Source: Flavobacterium sp. N2270
GTDB taxonomy: Bacteria; Bacteroidota; Bacteroidia; Flavobacteriales; Flavobacteriaceae
Direction: 5' to 3'
Length of the DNA stretch: 64,000 nucleotides
Assembly: GCF_025947225.1 (NCBI RefSeq)
Contig: NZ_CP110005.1
Span: 806,001-870,000, forward strand
The first letter of the stretch is position 1. Each line of letters opens with the position of its first letter. The position numbers and the translations under genes are program-made. The notes beneath the pieces were generated by a model. It made no database searches. It saw only the letters and a list, made by a program, of their open reading frames with translations, and was not told where the DNA came from. Shown in pieces: positions 1 through 8,254 of the stretch.

Positions 1-1940
1 TAGTTTCTAAAACCAGCTCCTCCCCAACGTAGTCTTGTTCCAGAACCTCCCTCGGTAACTCCTTCTAATAATTTCAATACAGCATAAGCAACATCTGTAT
101 TAACAACGTCTTTACTTACAGGTATAATTTGGTCTATAACCACATCATTTTTATCAGAAATTTTAGTGATAAATGTTGGTTTTATATATACTCCTTGATT
201 TGCGAAAGTACTATATGCAGCTACCATTTCTTCAACAGTAATTTCAACAGCTCCTAATGCAATCGCTGGTCTTTCTGGAATTTCAGAAGTTACACCTAAT
301 TCATGAACCATATCAACAACTGTTTTTGGACCAATTCTATCCATTAGTTTTGCAGAAATAGTGTTTACAGAGTTTGCCAATGCGCTTTTTAAAGTAAGTA
401 ATCCTCTAAATTTACCATCAGAATTTCCTGGCGACCATGCTTCATCGATATTCCATTTTCCTTTTGGCATTGTAAATGGTGAGTCAATTATTGAATCGCA
501 AGGAGACATCCCTAATTGCTCAATTGCTGTTGCATAAACAAAAGGTTTAAATGTTGATCCAACTTGTCTAGCACCTTGACCCACATGGTCATATTGAAAA
601 TGTTTGTAATTAATTCCTCCTACCCATACTTTTATATGTCCGGTTTGTGGCTCCATAGCCATCATTCCGGTTTGTAACATATGTTTGTAATATATGATAG
701 AATCTTTAGGCGTCATGATTGTATCTCTTTCTCCTGCCCAAGTGAAAATTTTCATTTTGGTTTTTATGTCGAAAGATTTAATAATTTCATCTTCTGTTTT
801 ACCGTCATCTTTTAGAAGTCTCCATCTTTCTGAAGATTTCATCGCTCTGGTAATAATTCCGTTTGTTTGGTCTTCAGTTATATTTACAAAAGGTGCATTT
901 TTCTTTCCCTTTGCATTTTTAAAAAATTCTGCTTGAAGATTTGTTAAATGTTCAGTAACTGCTTCTTCGGCATATTTTTGCATACGTGAATCGATGGTTG
1001 TATATATTTTTAAACCATCTCTATAAATGTCATATTCAGTACCATCTTCTTTTGGATGATCTTTTACCCATTTTTTCATGTAATCACGCAAATATTCTCT
1101 AAAATAAGTTGCACTACCTTCACTATGACTTTCTGGTTTAAAATCTAAAACAATAGGTTCTTTCTCCAGTTTTTCTTTTTCTTCTTTTGATAGTAAATTG
1201 TTTTTAACCATTTGGCCTAAAACAGTATTTCTTCTATCTGTTACTCTTTGAATTCTTTTTTCTCTATTTGGATTATATAAAGAAGGGTTTTTAAGCATTC
1301 CTACAAAAACTGCTGCTTCATTTATTGTTAAATTTTTAGGTTCTTTATTGAAGTAAATTTTAGAAGCTGAACGAATTCCTACGGCTCCGTTAACAAAATC
1401 TACTTCGTTTAAGTACATGGCAAGAATCTCTTTTTTTGAATACTGTCTTTCCAAACGAACGGCTATTACCCATTCTTTTATTTTTTGAAGAACCCTTAAT
1501 ACAATGTTTTTTGAGCCATCTGCACCATGAAATAAATTTTTAGCCAATTGTTGTGTAATTGTACTTGCACCACCGCTACTTCCTAAAGATAGCGCTGCTC
1601 TAAATGTACCTTTAGCGTCAATACCAGAATGTTCATAAAAACGTTCATCTTCTGTAGCAACTAAGGCGTCTACTAAATGTTTAGGAAGATCGGCATATTT
1701 TACAGGAACTCTGTTTTCTGCATAAAATTTCCCAATTACTTCACCGTCTGAAGAAATAATTTCTGTAGCTACATTTGAATCTGGATTTTCTAATTTTTCA
1801 AAACTTGGCATTTCTCCAAAAAATCCCCATGATGCAAATAAGAATAATAAAATTACCCCTATAACACCAAATAAAAATAGCTTCCAAAATGTTTTAATAT
1901 ATTTTGAAAAATCTTGGTTATTAGTTTGATTTTTTGCCAT
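1..1940 (-). CDS. mrcA: Penicillin-binding protein 1A (partial, runs off window start)
   Basis: Bifunctional class A penicillin-binding protein that polymerises lipid II and cross-links peptidoglycan in the periplasm. The start codon is at 1940-1938; the 3' end lies beyond base 1, so about 646 residues are visible. A single membrane anchor covers about residues 18-40. The glycosyltransferase domain shows the ATEDERFYEHSG motif with the probable catalytic Glu97, followed by GGASTITQQLAKN. The transpeptidase domain has the active serine in GSTFKP (Ser462) and SVN at about residue 510. The KTG motif must lie outside the window. It is followed upstream, in the direction of transcription, by gldH with only a 3-nt gap, so the two are probably co-transcribed. 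Confidence 0.95.
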   Translation of the reverse strand, partial: MAKNQTNNQDFSKYIKTFWKLFLFGVIGVILLFLFASWGFFGEMPSFEKLENPDSNVATEIISSDGEVIGKFYAENRVPVKYADLPKHLVDALVATEDERFYEHSGIDAKGTFRAALSLGSSGGASTITQQLAKNLFHGADGSKNIVLRVLQKIKEWVIAVRLERQYSKKEILAMYLNEVDFVNGAVGIRSASKIYFNKEPKNLTINEAAVFVGMLKNPSLYNPNREKRIQRVTDRRNTVLGQMVKNNLLSKEEKEKLEKEPIVLDFKPESHSEGSATYFREYLRDYMKKWVKDHPKEDGTEYDIYRDGLKIYTTIDSRMQKYAEEAVTEHLTNLQAEFFKNAKGKKNAPFVNITEDQTNGIITRAMKSSERWRLLKDDGKTEDEIIKSFDIKTKMKIFTWAGERDTIMTPKDSIIYYKHMLQTGMMAMEPQTGHIKVWVGGINYKHFQYDHVGQGARQVGSTFKPFVYATAIEQLGMSPCDSIIDSPFTMPKGKWNIDEAWSPGNSDGKFRGLLTLKSALANSVNTISAKLMDRIGPKTVVDMVHELGVTSEIPERPAIALGAVEITVEEMVAAYSTFANQGVYIKPTFITKISDKNDVVIDQIIPVSKDVVNTDVAYAVLKLLEGVTEGGSGTRLRWGGAGFRN

Positions 1941-1943
1941 AAA

Positions 1944-2435
1944 TTATTTTGTTTTTTCTATTCTAAAGCCAAGGTCTGTAATTCCTTTTAAATCTTGAAC
2001 ACCTTCGATATCGCCAGTTTCCCTTACTGCTTGTGAAATAGATATATTGTACTTTCCTTTTTTATTAAAAATAAACCCTTCTTGATACCAAAGCTTACTT
2101 TCTTTAATATCTGAAAAACCTTCTCCCATTAATGAACCATCTGGATTAGCCATTAAATACTCTAAAGTATCTGTTTTAACCAAATTATCGGGTTGTTTTA
2201 ACGATACAATTAAATATAAATTATTATAAGGATAATCGTTATTACTTCTTATGTTTAAAAATAAATCATACGGTTTAATAGTGTCATTTTGTTCAAATGA
2301 AAAACTAATGGTATCTGTTTTTTTCCAAGAACCATTTATGTTTTTATATTCATCAAAAACTCGGTCTTTGTCGCAAGACATAAAACTTAGGCCAATTAAT
2401 AGTATAAAAGCAAACTTATTTTTTCTTAGTAACAT
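1944..2435 (-). CDS. gldH: Gliding motility lipoprotein GldH
   Basis: Lipoprotein of the flavobacterial gliding/T9SS-associated Gld set, expected in the cell envelope. I chose the ATG at 2435-2433 rather than the longer open frame from 2504 because it begins a clear lipoprotein signal peptide (MLLRKNKF..., hydrophobic core, lipobox LSFMSC, Cys21). The mature part has the family pattern with 'DRVFDEYKNI', 'YPYNNLYLIV', 'MANPDGSLMGEGFSDIKESKLWY'-like blocks. The start lies inside the end of ricT, overlapping by 20 nt, which suggests translational coupling. Length, 163 residues, is normal for GldH. Identification rests on recalled family sequence. Confidence 0.9.
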   Translation of the reverse strand: MLLRKNKFAFILLIGLSFMSCDKDRVFDEYKNINGSWKKTDTISFSFEQNDTIKPYDLFLNIRSNNDYPYNNLYLIVSLKQPDNLVKTDTLEYLMANPDGSLMGEGFSDIKESKLWYQEGFIFNKKGKYNISISQAVRETGDIEGVQDLKGITDLGFRIEKTK

Positions 2436-3585
2436 TTTTGTTAATAGTTGGTTTAGTTCTTTTTTTATTTTTATTATTATTGTTTTTCTTTTTTGGTTTA
2501 TCAAAACGAGTTAAACTATCTTGTCCTACAACATTTTGGAAGTTTTCAGTATTTGCTTTTGGTTGTTCAATTACAAAATCTTCAAGAGCAAGAACTTTTT
2601 TCTTTTGCTTATTTAATTCGATAATTTCTTTTACCTGTTTTACAGATAAAATATGCCACTGAGAAGATTGATTTTCATATGAAAACCACATTAATTCTTT
2701 AAAGATATCTATTTTTTGACAAGCGGCAGAACCTTTTTCGGTATAAAGCTTTGTATCCATATCTGGAATACTTTTTAAAGCGTCTAAATAAGTGTCTAAC
2801 TCATAATTTAAACAACATTTAAGCTTACCACATTGACCCGCAAGTTTTTGCGGATTTAATGAAAGTTGTTGATAACGTGCTGCTGCTGTGTTTACGCTTC
2901 TAAAATCTGTTAACCAAGTTGAACAACACAGTTCTCTACCACAAGATCCAATTCCTCCAAGACGAGCTGCTTCTTGACGAAAACCAACTTGTTTCATTTC
3001 GATTCTTATTTTGAATTCTTGTGCAAATTCTTTAATAAGTTGTCTAAAATCTACTCTGTCATTAGCTGTGTAATAAAAAGTTGCTTTAGAGGCATCTCCT
3101 TGAAATTCAATATCAGAAATTTTCATTTCTAATTTCAATGAAATGGCTAATTCTCTAGCTTTTACTTTTACTTTTTCTTCCTTGGCACGAGCTTCGCTCC
3201 AAATATCAATATCTTTTTGAGTCGCTTTTCTGTAAATCTTTGGCACTTCGCCTTTTGGATCTACGTGCTTTTTTTTCATTTGGATTTTTACCAATTCTCC
3301 TGAAAGACTAATAATTCCTACATCGTGACCTGGAGAAGATTCTGTAGCTACAATATCACCAATAGATAAAGGTAATTTTTCTGTATTTCTATAAAATTCT
3401 TTTCGTCCGTTTTTAAAACGCACTTCAACACAATCAAAAGGTTCTTGACCTTGAGGTAAACTCATGTTTGAAAGCCAATCGAAAACAGTTAGTTTGTTGC
3501 AGCTATCGGTGCCGCAAGTCCCATTATTTTTACATCCTTTTGGAGCTCCGCCATCGGTCCCCGTAGAACAGTTTGTACATGCCAT
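2416..3585 (-). CDS. ricT: PSP1-domain protein, RicT/YaaT homologue
   Basis: 389-residue PSP1-domain protein. In Bacillus the RicT (YaaT) protein is part of the Ric complex, which binds Fe-S clusters and influences RNA processing; its job in Bacteroidota is not established. The N-terminus is Cys-rich (Cys3, Cys6 and four more before residue 30). The core has the two diagnostic cysteine groups CGRELCC (Cys215, 220, 221) and CGKLKCC (Cys252, 257, 258). The last 30 residues are a Lys/Asn-rich basic tail that could touch nucleic acid. It is co-transcribed with gldH, whose start lies within its 3' end. The upstream leader holds a short inverted repeat at 3608-3624. Confidence 0.88.
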   Translation of the reverse strand: MACTNCSTGTDGGAPKGCKNNGTCGTDSCNKLTVFDWLSNMSLPQGQEPFDCVEVRFKNGRKEFYRNTEKLPLSIGDIVATESSPGHDVGIISLSGELVKIQMKKKHVDPKGEVPKIYRKATQKDIDIWSEARAKEEKVKVKARELAISLKLEMKISDIEFQGDASKATFYYTANDRVDFRQLIKEFAQEFKIRIEMKQVGFRQEAARLGGIGSCGRELCCSTWLTDFRSVNTAAARYQQLSLNPQKLAGQCGKLKCCLNYELDTYLDALKSIPDMDTKLYTEKGSAACQKIDIFKELMWFSYENQSSQWHILSVKQVKEIIELNKQKKKVLALEDFVIEQPKANTENFQNVVGQDSLTRFDKPKKKNNNNKNKKRTKPTINKNVTKKK

Positions 3586-3607
3586 AATTTTTGAATATAT
3601 AGTGATT

Positions 3608-3624
3608 GTTCTGTTATACAGAAC
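3608..3624. repeat. Short inverted repeat in the ricT leader
   Basis: GTTCTG at 3608-3613 and CAGAAC at 3619-3624, separated by TTATA, form a perfect 6-bp stem 23 nt upstream of the ricT start. It could be an operator or an mRNA hairpin; nothing else in the sequence supports either reading. Confidence 0.3.
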
Positions 3625-3671
3625 TACTTGTCAATAGTGTATTTGAGTGTAAAGATAGTATAATTTTTAAA

Positions 3672-3679
3672 CAAAAATA
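3672..3679 (-). promoter_or_regulatory. Possible -7 box for ricT-gldH-mrcA
   Basis: On the minus strand this reads TATTTTTG, a perfect match to the Bacteroidota -7 consensus TAnnTTTG. No TTG lies at the ideal 19-nt distance, so only the -7 half is supported. It would give a leader of roughly 80 nt before ricT. Confidence 0.35.
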
Positions 3680-3703
3680 AACTGAAATTTTAGTGATAAC
3701 GCA

Positions 3704-3738
3704 AAAACCTATTTACATTTTTAACGTAAATAGGTTTT
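3704..3738 (-). terminator. Terminator of the trhO-trhP-ferredoxin operon
   Basis: A perfect 13-bp stem (AAAACCTATTTAC at 3704-3716 with its complement at 3726-3738) and a 9-nt loop lie just past the ferredoxin stop codon. On the minus strand the stem ends in a run of T, as expected of an intrinsic terminator. Confidence 0.75.
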
Positions 3739-3761
3739 GAAAAGTATATTTCACTTTAGAT

Positions 3762-3992
3762 TTAAGTAACCTTAACAGATATGATCTTAACGGGACATGC
3801 TTTTTCTGCTAGTTCACAATTTTCTAATATTAGATAATCATTTGATTTTATAGTATGAAAACCTTTTGAATTGGTTGAATTTATTAAAACTGTTTTTCCG
3901 TCTTTTTTTGACATTTGAAATTGTGCTGGAGCCATTTCTACACAGTAATTACAACCAATACATTTATCTCTTTGTAAAGTAACAACGATCAT
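3762..3992 (-). CDS. Small 4Fe-4S ferredoxin
   Basis: 76-residue electron carrier. The N-terminus has C-x2-C-x2-C (Cys11, Cys14, Cys17) and the C-terminus has Cys59 and a CP motif at Cys66-Pro67, the pattern of monocluster 4Fe-4S ferredoxins in which the remaining Cys may form a disulfide. The start codon overlaps the stop of trhP by one base (TAATG), and trhP overlaps trhO in the same way, so the three are translated from one message. The likely inference is that it supplies electrons to, or helps maintain the cluster of, the tRNA-hydroxylating enzyme TrhP. Partner identity is inferred from position only. Confidence 0.88.
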   Translation of the reverse strand: MIVVTLQRDKCIGCNYCVEMAPAQFQMSKKDGKTVLINSTNSKGFHTIKSNDYLILENCELAEKACPVKIISVKVT

Positions 3993-5233
3993 TAGTTTTC
4001 TACAATTTTATAGAGTTTATCTGATAAACGAATTCTAAACGGCACTTTCATAGTACAACTGTCTCCTTTTGATGCTTTTTCGGAAGCTAAATCGTTTACC
4101 AAAAAATCTTCTAAAATTAGTTCTTGTGCACCTGTACTTGGGCCTGTAACTAAAAGTTTATCTCCTTTTTTAATGTCGTAAGCTTCAATTTTGAATTCAG
4201 CAATATTAGATTTTGGAAAATAATGCATTCCTTTTCCAACATATACTTTTTTCTGAGTTGCGCTCGAACCCGGATTATCTGACCATTCACCTAATTTTTG
4301 TCCCAAATAATAACCACTCCAAAAACCACGATTGTAAACGGTTGACAAAGTTTCCATCCAAATACTAATTTTTTCTTTGGTAAAAGTTCCTTCGTAATAA
4401 GAATCAATTGCTTCGCGATAGGTTTTGATAACCGTTGCCACATAATCAGCAGCACGACCTCGACCTTCAATTTTTAATACTTTTATTCCCGAATCGATAA
4501 CTTGGTCTAGAAAATCTAACGTACATAAATCTTTTGGAGACATCATGTATTCGTTGTCCATTTCTATTTCAAAACCAGATTCTTGGTCAATTACCGTATA
4601 TTTTTTTCTACAATTTTGTTTACAAGCACCACGATTTGCAGAGGAATTATGCGAATGTAAACTCAAATAACATTTTCCCGAAACCGCCATGCATAAAGCT
4701 CCGTGACCGAAGATTTCAATTTCAACTAAATTGCCACTTGGGCCTTTAATTTGTTCTTTCTCAATATCTTCCGTTATTTTTTTTACTTGACGCAAACTCA
4801 GTTCTCGAGAAAGTACAATTGTATCGGCAAATAAAGCATAAAATTTAACGGTTTCGATGTTGGTAACATTCAATTGGGTAGAAATATGCACCTCAATTCC
4901 CATTGTTTTGGCTGACATAATTACCGCTTGATCAGAAGCAATAACGGCTGTAATACCTGCTTCTTTGGCTTTTGTTAATAGTGTTTTTACAATTGATAAA
5001 TCGTGATCGTAAATAATAGTATTTAAGGTTAGATAGGTTCTAACGTTTTTTTGGTTGCATCTACGAGCAATTTCAGGTAAATCATCTAAAACGAAATTTA
5101 CTGTTGCACGAGCTCGCATGTTTAATTGTTCGACACCAAAATAAATAGAATCGCAACCATTATCTAAAGCGGCTTGCATGGATTCGAAATTTCCAGCTGG
5201 CGCCATCAATTCAATTTTTCCAGAAGTAGTCAT
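3992..5233 (-). CDS. trhP: tRNA 5-hydroxyuridine modification protein TrhP (U32 family)
   Basis: U32 'peptidase' family member of 413 residues. The E. coli relative TrhP (YegQ) makes 5-hydroxyuridine at tRNA position 34 with prephenate and Fe-S dependence; no peptidase role is implied here. The N-terminal barrel starts IELMAPAGNFESM. Four cysteines that fit the conserved Fe-S ligands are in GALCMAVSGKC (Cys181, Cys188) and RGACKQNC (Cys204, Cys208). Residues about 328-413 form the U32 C-terminal beta domain, ending RIRLSDKLYKI. The same domain is fused to the neighbouring TrhO. TAATG junctions on both sides show tight coupling in the operon. Confidence 0.9.
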   Translation of the reverse strand: MTTSGKIELMAPAGNFESMQAALDNGCDSIYFGVEQLNMRARATVNFVLDDLPEIARRCNQKNVRTYLTLNTIIYDHDLSIVKTLLTKAKEAGITAVIASDQAVIMSAKTMGIEVHISTQLNVTNIETVKFYALFADTIVLSRELSLRQVKKITEDIEKEQIKGPSGNLVEIEIFGHGALCMAVSGKCYLSLHSHNSSANRGACKQNCRKKYTVIDQESGFEIEMDNEYMMSPKDLCTLDFLDQVIDSGIKVLKIEGRGRAADYVATVIKTYREAIDSYYEGTFTKEKISIWMETLSTVYNRGFWSGYYLGQKLGEWSDNPGSSATQKKVYVGKGMHYFPKSNIAEFKIEAYDIKKGDKLLVTGPSTGAQELILEDFLVNDLASEKASKGDSCTMKVPFRIRLSDKLYKIVEN

Positions 5234-6588
5234 TATCCTAAAATTTTATATAATTTGTCCGATAAGCGAATTCTGAAAGGCACTTCAAAAGTAATTTGAT
5301 CTCCTTTTTTTGATGTTTCACAAGATTTTCCGTCTACAAAAAGAGTAGTGATTGTCAATTCTTGTTCTCCAGTTGTTGGACCTGAAATAAGTATTTTGTC
5401 GCCAACAGAAAGTTCTTTGTTTTCAATTAAAAACTGTGCAACTTTTGATTTTGTGAAATAATGTTCGGCTTTTCCAACTAATACTTTTTTAACGGTTATT
5501 TTTTGGCGAATGTTTTTACTTATTACCTTTGCTAAAGGTTTATTTGGAAGCTCGCCAGAATTTTTAAATTTCAAAGCATCAGATTTTCCTTTACGGAAAA
5601 CTTTATTTCCAACTTGCTTTCCTCTTCTTAGCTTTACTTGTTCGTCTAAAGGTAAATGGGTGATTTCTAAACATTCGGTAGAACAACAATTCTCCATTGC
5701 GGCTTGGCATTCGTCACATTGAATGAATAATAAATGGCATCCGTCGTTAAAACAATTGGTGTGATTATCACAAGGTTTTCCACATTGGTGGCATTGAGAA
5801 ACAATATCGTCGGTAATTCTTTCTCCTAATCTGTGATCGAAAACAAAGTTTTTACCAATGAATTTACTTTCAATTTTATCTTCTTTTATTTGACGTGTAT
5901 ATTCAATAATTCCACCTTCTAGTTGGTAGACGTTTTTAAAGCCCTGGTGTTTAAAATACGCACTTGCTTTTTCACAACGTATTCCACCTGTACAATACAT
6001 TAAAAGATTTTTATCTTCTTTATGGTTTTGTAATTGCTCGTTAATAATGGGTAGACTTTCTCTAAATGTTTCTACATCTGGAGTTATAGCTCCTTTAAAA
6101 TGTCCAACTTCACTTTCGTAGTGATTTCTAAAATCGACTACAATAGTATTTGGATCTTCTAATAAATTATTAAATTCTTGTGCTTTTAAGTGAATTCCTT
6201 TATTAGTAACGTCAAAAGTGTCATCATTTAATCCATCGGCAACAATTTTATGCCTCACTTTTATGGTTAGCTTTAAAAAGGAGTGATCGTCTTGGTCAAC
6301 TGCAACATTTAATCTTATCCCTTTCATGAAATCATACACTTCTAAAGTTTCTTTAAAAGCTTCAAAATTATCGGCAGGAACACTCATTTGAGCATTAATT
6401 CCTTCGTTGGCAACATAAATTCGGCCTAGAGCATCAAGTGCATTCCAAGCAATAAATAATTCGTCGCGAAATTTTTTAGTATCTTCAATTTTGGCATACG
6501 CATAGAAAGATAGTGTAAGACGTTGCTTACCTGCTTCATCAATTAATTGAGCTCTTTCTTCTGCGCTTAAGGTGTTATACAGTTGCAT
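5233..6588 (-). CDS. trhO: Oxygen-dependent tRNA uridine-34 hydroxylase TrhO with extra U32-type C-terminal domain
   Basis: Rhodanese-family enzyme (YceA/TrhO) that hydroxylates tRNA U34 using O2. It has an N-terminal ferredoxin-like/acylphosphatase-like part (about 20-115, with YVANEGINAQ), a rhodanese domain with active loop YCTGGIRCE (Cys199, Cys205), and a Cys-rich stretch at 266-306 (CHQCGKPC, CDEC, CCSTEC). The E. coli protein is about 350 residues; this one is 451 because residues about 367-451 are an added domain closely resembling the C-terminus of TrhP, including identical PFRIRLSDKLYKI ends. It is the first gene of the operon, preceded by an excellent promoter at 6623-6652. Function is confident; the role of the extra domain is unknown. 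Confidence 0.92.
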   Translation of the reverse strand: MQLYNTLSAEERAQLIDEAGKQRLTLSFYAYAKIEDTKKFRDELFIAWNALDALGRIYVANEGINAQMSVPADNFEAFKETLEVYDFMKGIRLNVAVDQDDHSFLKLTIKVRHKIVADGLNDDTFDVTNKGIHLKAQEFNNLLEDPNTIVVDFRNHYESEVGHFKGAITPDVETFRESLPIINEQLQNHKEDKNLLMYCTGGIRCEKASAYFKHQGFKNVYQLEGGIIEYTRQIKEDKIESKFIGKNFVFDHRLGERITDDIVSQCHQCGKPCDNHTNCFNDGCHLLFIQCDECQAAMENCCSTECLEITHLPLDEQVKLRRGKQVGNKVFRKGKSDALKFKNSGELPNKPLAKVISKNIRQKITVKKVLVGKAEHYFTKSKVAQFLIENKELSVGDKILISGPTTGEQELTITTLFVDGKSCETSKKGDQITFEVPFRIRLSDKLYKILG

Positions 6589-6622
6589 GCTATAAACGTT
6601 TTAAGTGAGAAAAATATTTTTG

Positions 6623-6652
6623 CAAAGGTATGAATTTATATAAGTTAGACAA
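6623..6652 (-). promoter_or_regulatory. Promoter of trhO-trhP-ferredoxin
   Basis: On the minus strand TTG (6652-6650), exactly 19 nt, then TACCTTTG (6630-6623): a full match to the Bacteroidota TTG-N19-TAnnTTTG consensus, 35 nt upstream of the trhO start. Confidence 0.75.
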
Positions 6653-6667
6653 AATATAAGGTTAAAA

Positions 6668-6694
6668 GGAAACATATTAACAATATTTGTTTCC
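6668..6694. promoter_or_regulatory. Inverted repeat overlapping the recA -33 box (candidate operator)
   Basis: Arms GGAAACA (6668-6674) and TGTTTCC (6688-6694) are a perfect 7-bp inverted repeat; inside it AACAA-TAT-TTGTT (6679-6691) is a second one. The recA -33 TTG (6687-6689) lies in the right arm, so a bound repressor would block recA. The site does not look like the E. coli LexA box. Confidence 0.4.
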
Positions 6695-6716
6695 ATAAAA
6701 AAAAGAAGTATTTTTA
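6687..6716 (+). promoter_or_regulatory. recA promoter
   Basis: TTG at 6687-6689, exactly 19 nt, then TATTTTTA at 6709-6716 (seven of eight consensus positions of TAnnTTTG). The recA ATG is at 6734, giving a short leader of the usual length for this group. Confidence 0.7.
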
Positions 6717-6733
6717 CGAAAAATATACAGAAA

Positions 6734-7738
6734 ATGAGTTCAGAAAAAGACGCTAAATTAAAGGCTTTACAACTTACATTAGATAAGCTTGATAAAACTT
6801 ATGGTAAAGGAACAGTAATGAAAATGGGAGATTCTGCTGTAGAAGAAGTAGAAACAATTTCGTCAGGATCATTAGGTTTAGATATTGCATTAGGAGTAAA
6901 TGGATATCCGAAAGGAAGAATTATTGAAATATACGGTCCTGAATCATCAGGAAAAACGACTTTAACATTACACGCTATTGCAGAAACGCAAAAAGCAGGT
7001 GGGATTGCTGCTTTTATTGATGCAGAGCATGCTTTTGATCGTTTTTATGCTGAAAAATTAGGAATTGATATTGATAATTTAATTATTTCACAACCAGATA
7101 ATGGAGAACAAGCATTAGAAATTGCAGAAAGTTTAATTCGTTCGGGAGCAGTTGATATTGTTGTAATTGACTCAGTTGCTGCGTTAACACCAAAGAGTGA
7201 AATTGAAGGCGATATGGGAGATTCTAAAATGGGATTACATGCTCGTTTGATGTCTCAAGCATTAAGAAAATTAACCGGAACAATTCACAAAACGAAATGT
7301 ACGGTATTTTTCATTAACCAATTACGTGATAAAATTGGAGTAATGTTTGGAAGTCCAGAAACTACAACAGGAGGAAATGCATTGAAATTCTATGCTTCTG
7401 TAAGGGTTGATATTAGAAGATCTACTCAAATTAAAGATGGCGATAACGTTATAGGAAATAGAACTAAAGTTAAAATTGTAAAAAATAAAGTTGCACCGCC
7501 TTTTAGAACTGCAGAATTTGACATCATGTATGGAGAAGGAGTTTCTAAAGTAGGAGAGATTTTAGATTTAGCAGTTGAATTCGAAATTGTAAAGAAAAGT
7601 GGTTCTTGGTTCAGCTATGGAGAAACTAAGTTAGGGCAAGGACGTGATGCAGTTAAATCTTTAATTAAAGATAATCCAGAACTAATGGATGAATTAGAAT
7701 TAAAAATTAAAGAATTTTTGAAGGAAAAAAATAGTTAA
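6734..7738 (+). CDS. recA: Recombinase RecA
   Basis: DNA strand-exchange protein for homologous recombination and repair. 334 residues, with the Walker A GPESSGKT at 68-75, the 'FIDAEHAFD' block, the Walker B region [10 protein letters not shown], the L2 loop with [35 protein letters not shown] sequence, and an acidic C-terminal end. No intein or truncation. It stands alone: divergent from trhO, with its own promoter and a strong terminator directly after the stop codon. A candidate operator overlaps its promoter. Confidence 0.99.
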   Translation: MSSEKDAKLKALQLTLDKLDKTYGKGTVMKMGDSAVEEVETISSGSLGLDIALGVNGYPKGRIIEIYGPESSGKTTLTLHAIAETQKAGGIAAFIDAEHAFDRFYAEKLGIDIDNLIISQPDNGEQALEIAESLIRSGAVDIVVIDSVAALTPKSEIEGDMGDSKMGLHARLMSQALRKLTGTIHKTKCTVFFINQLRDKIGVMFGSPETTTGGNALKFYASVRVDIRRSTQIKDGDNVIGNRTKVKIVKNKVAPPFRTAEFDIMYGEGVSKVGEILDLAVEFEIVKKSGSWFSYGETKLGQGRDAVKSLIKDNPELMDELELKIKEFLKEKNS

Positions 7739-7739
7739 A

Positions 7740-7771
7740 TAAAAAATCACGTTGAAAAACGTGATTTTTTT
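7740..7771 (+). terminator. recA terminator
   Basis: Stem ATCACGTT (7746-7753) with AACGTGAT (7758-7765), a GAAA tetraloop, upstream A-run and downstream T-run. It starts right after the recA stop. Confidence 0.9.
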
Positions 7772-7829
7772 GTTTTTACACGCAACCTATTTAATTATTT
7801 TGCATCTGTAAATTAAACAATGTAAGTAT

Positions 7830-8240
7830 ATGAAAAGAATACTAATGCTTTTAAGCTTTATATTTTTAACAATATCATGTAGTCCTGAAGATGACGGACC
7901 TAATGTTCATTATGAAAATTTACCTGTTGTTGAGGTTGAGCTCCCTAGTTCATTTATATTAGGTGAAACACATCCTATAAAAGTTTGGTATTATAAACCA
8001 ACAACTTGTCATGGGTTTAATGGGTTTTATTATGAAAAAGATTTAAATATTAGAACAATAGCAGTACAAAGCATTGTAAGCGAAAGCTCTTCATGTCAAG
8101 ATTTAGAACAAGAATTAGTTGAAGCAACAATGTATTTTTATGTAACAAACAACGGATCATATATTTTTAAATTTTGGCAAGGAACAAATACAAGCGGAGA
8201 AGATATTTTTCTCGAAGTAGAAGTTCCTGTTGTTGATTAA
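7830..8240 (+). CDS. Small predicted lipoprotein of the sigma-factor operon
   Basis: 136 residues. The N-terminus MKRILMLLSFIFLTISC is a lipoprotein signal peptide with lipobox Cys17, followed by SPEDDGPN, an acidic flexible tether. The mature part is mostly predicted beta structure with two cysteines (in TTCHGF and SSCQDL) that could form a disulfide. I do not recognise a family. It ends 14 nt before the GTG start of the ECF sigma factor, so it is probably the first gene of that operon and could be the sensing part of the system. That role is inference from position. Confidence 0.7.
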   Translation: MKRILMLLSFIFLTISCSPEDDGPNVHYENLPVVEVELPSSFILGETHPIKVWYYKPTTCHGFNGFYYEKDLNIRTIAVQSIVSESSSCQDLEQELVEATMYFYVTNNGSYIFKFWQGTNTSGEDIFLEVEVPVVD

Positions 8241-8254
8241 TTAGTAAATCATAG

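Noticed and set aside
694..936. 80-codon open frame on the plus strand
   Set aside because: Antisense to the PBP1A coding sequence, whose motifs prove the minus strand is used.
3992..5233. U32 'collagenase/peptidase' function
   Set aside because: The Cys pattern and operon with TrhO fit the tRNA-hydroxylation branch of U32; protease activity is not supported.
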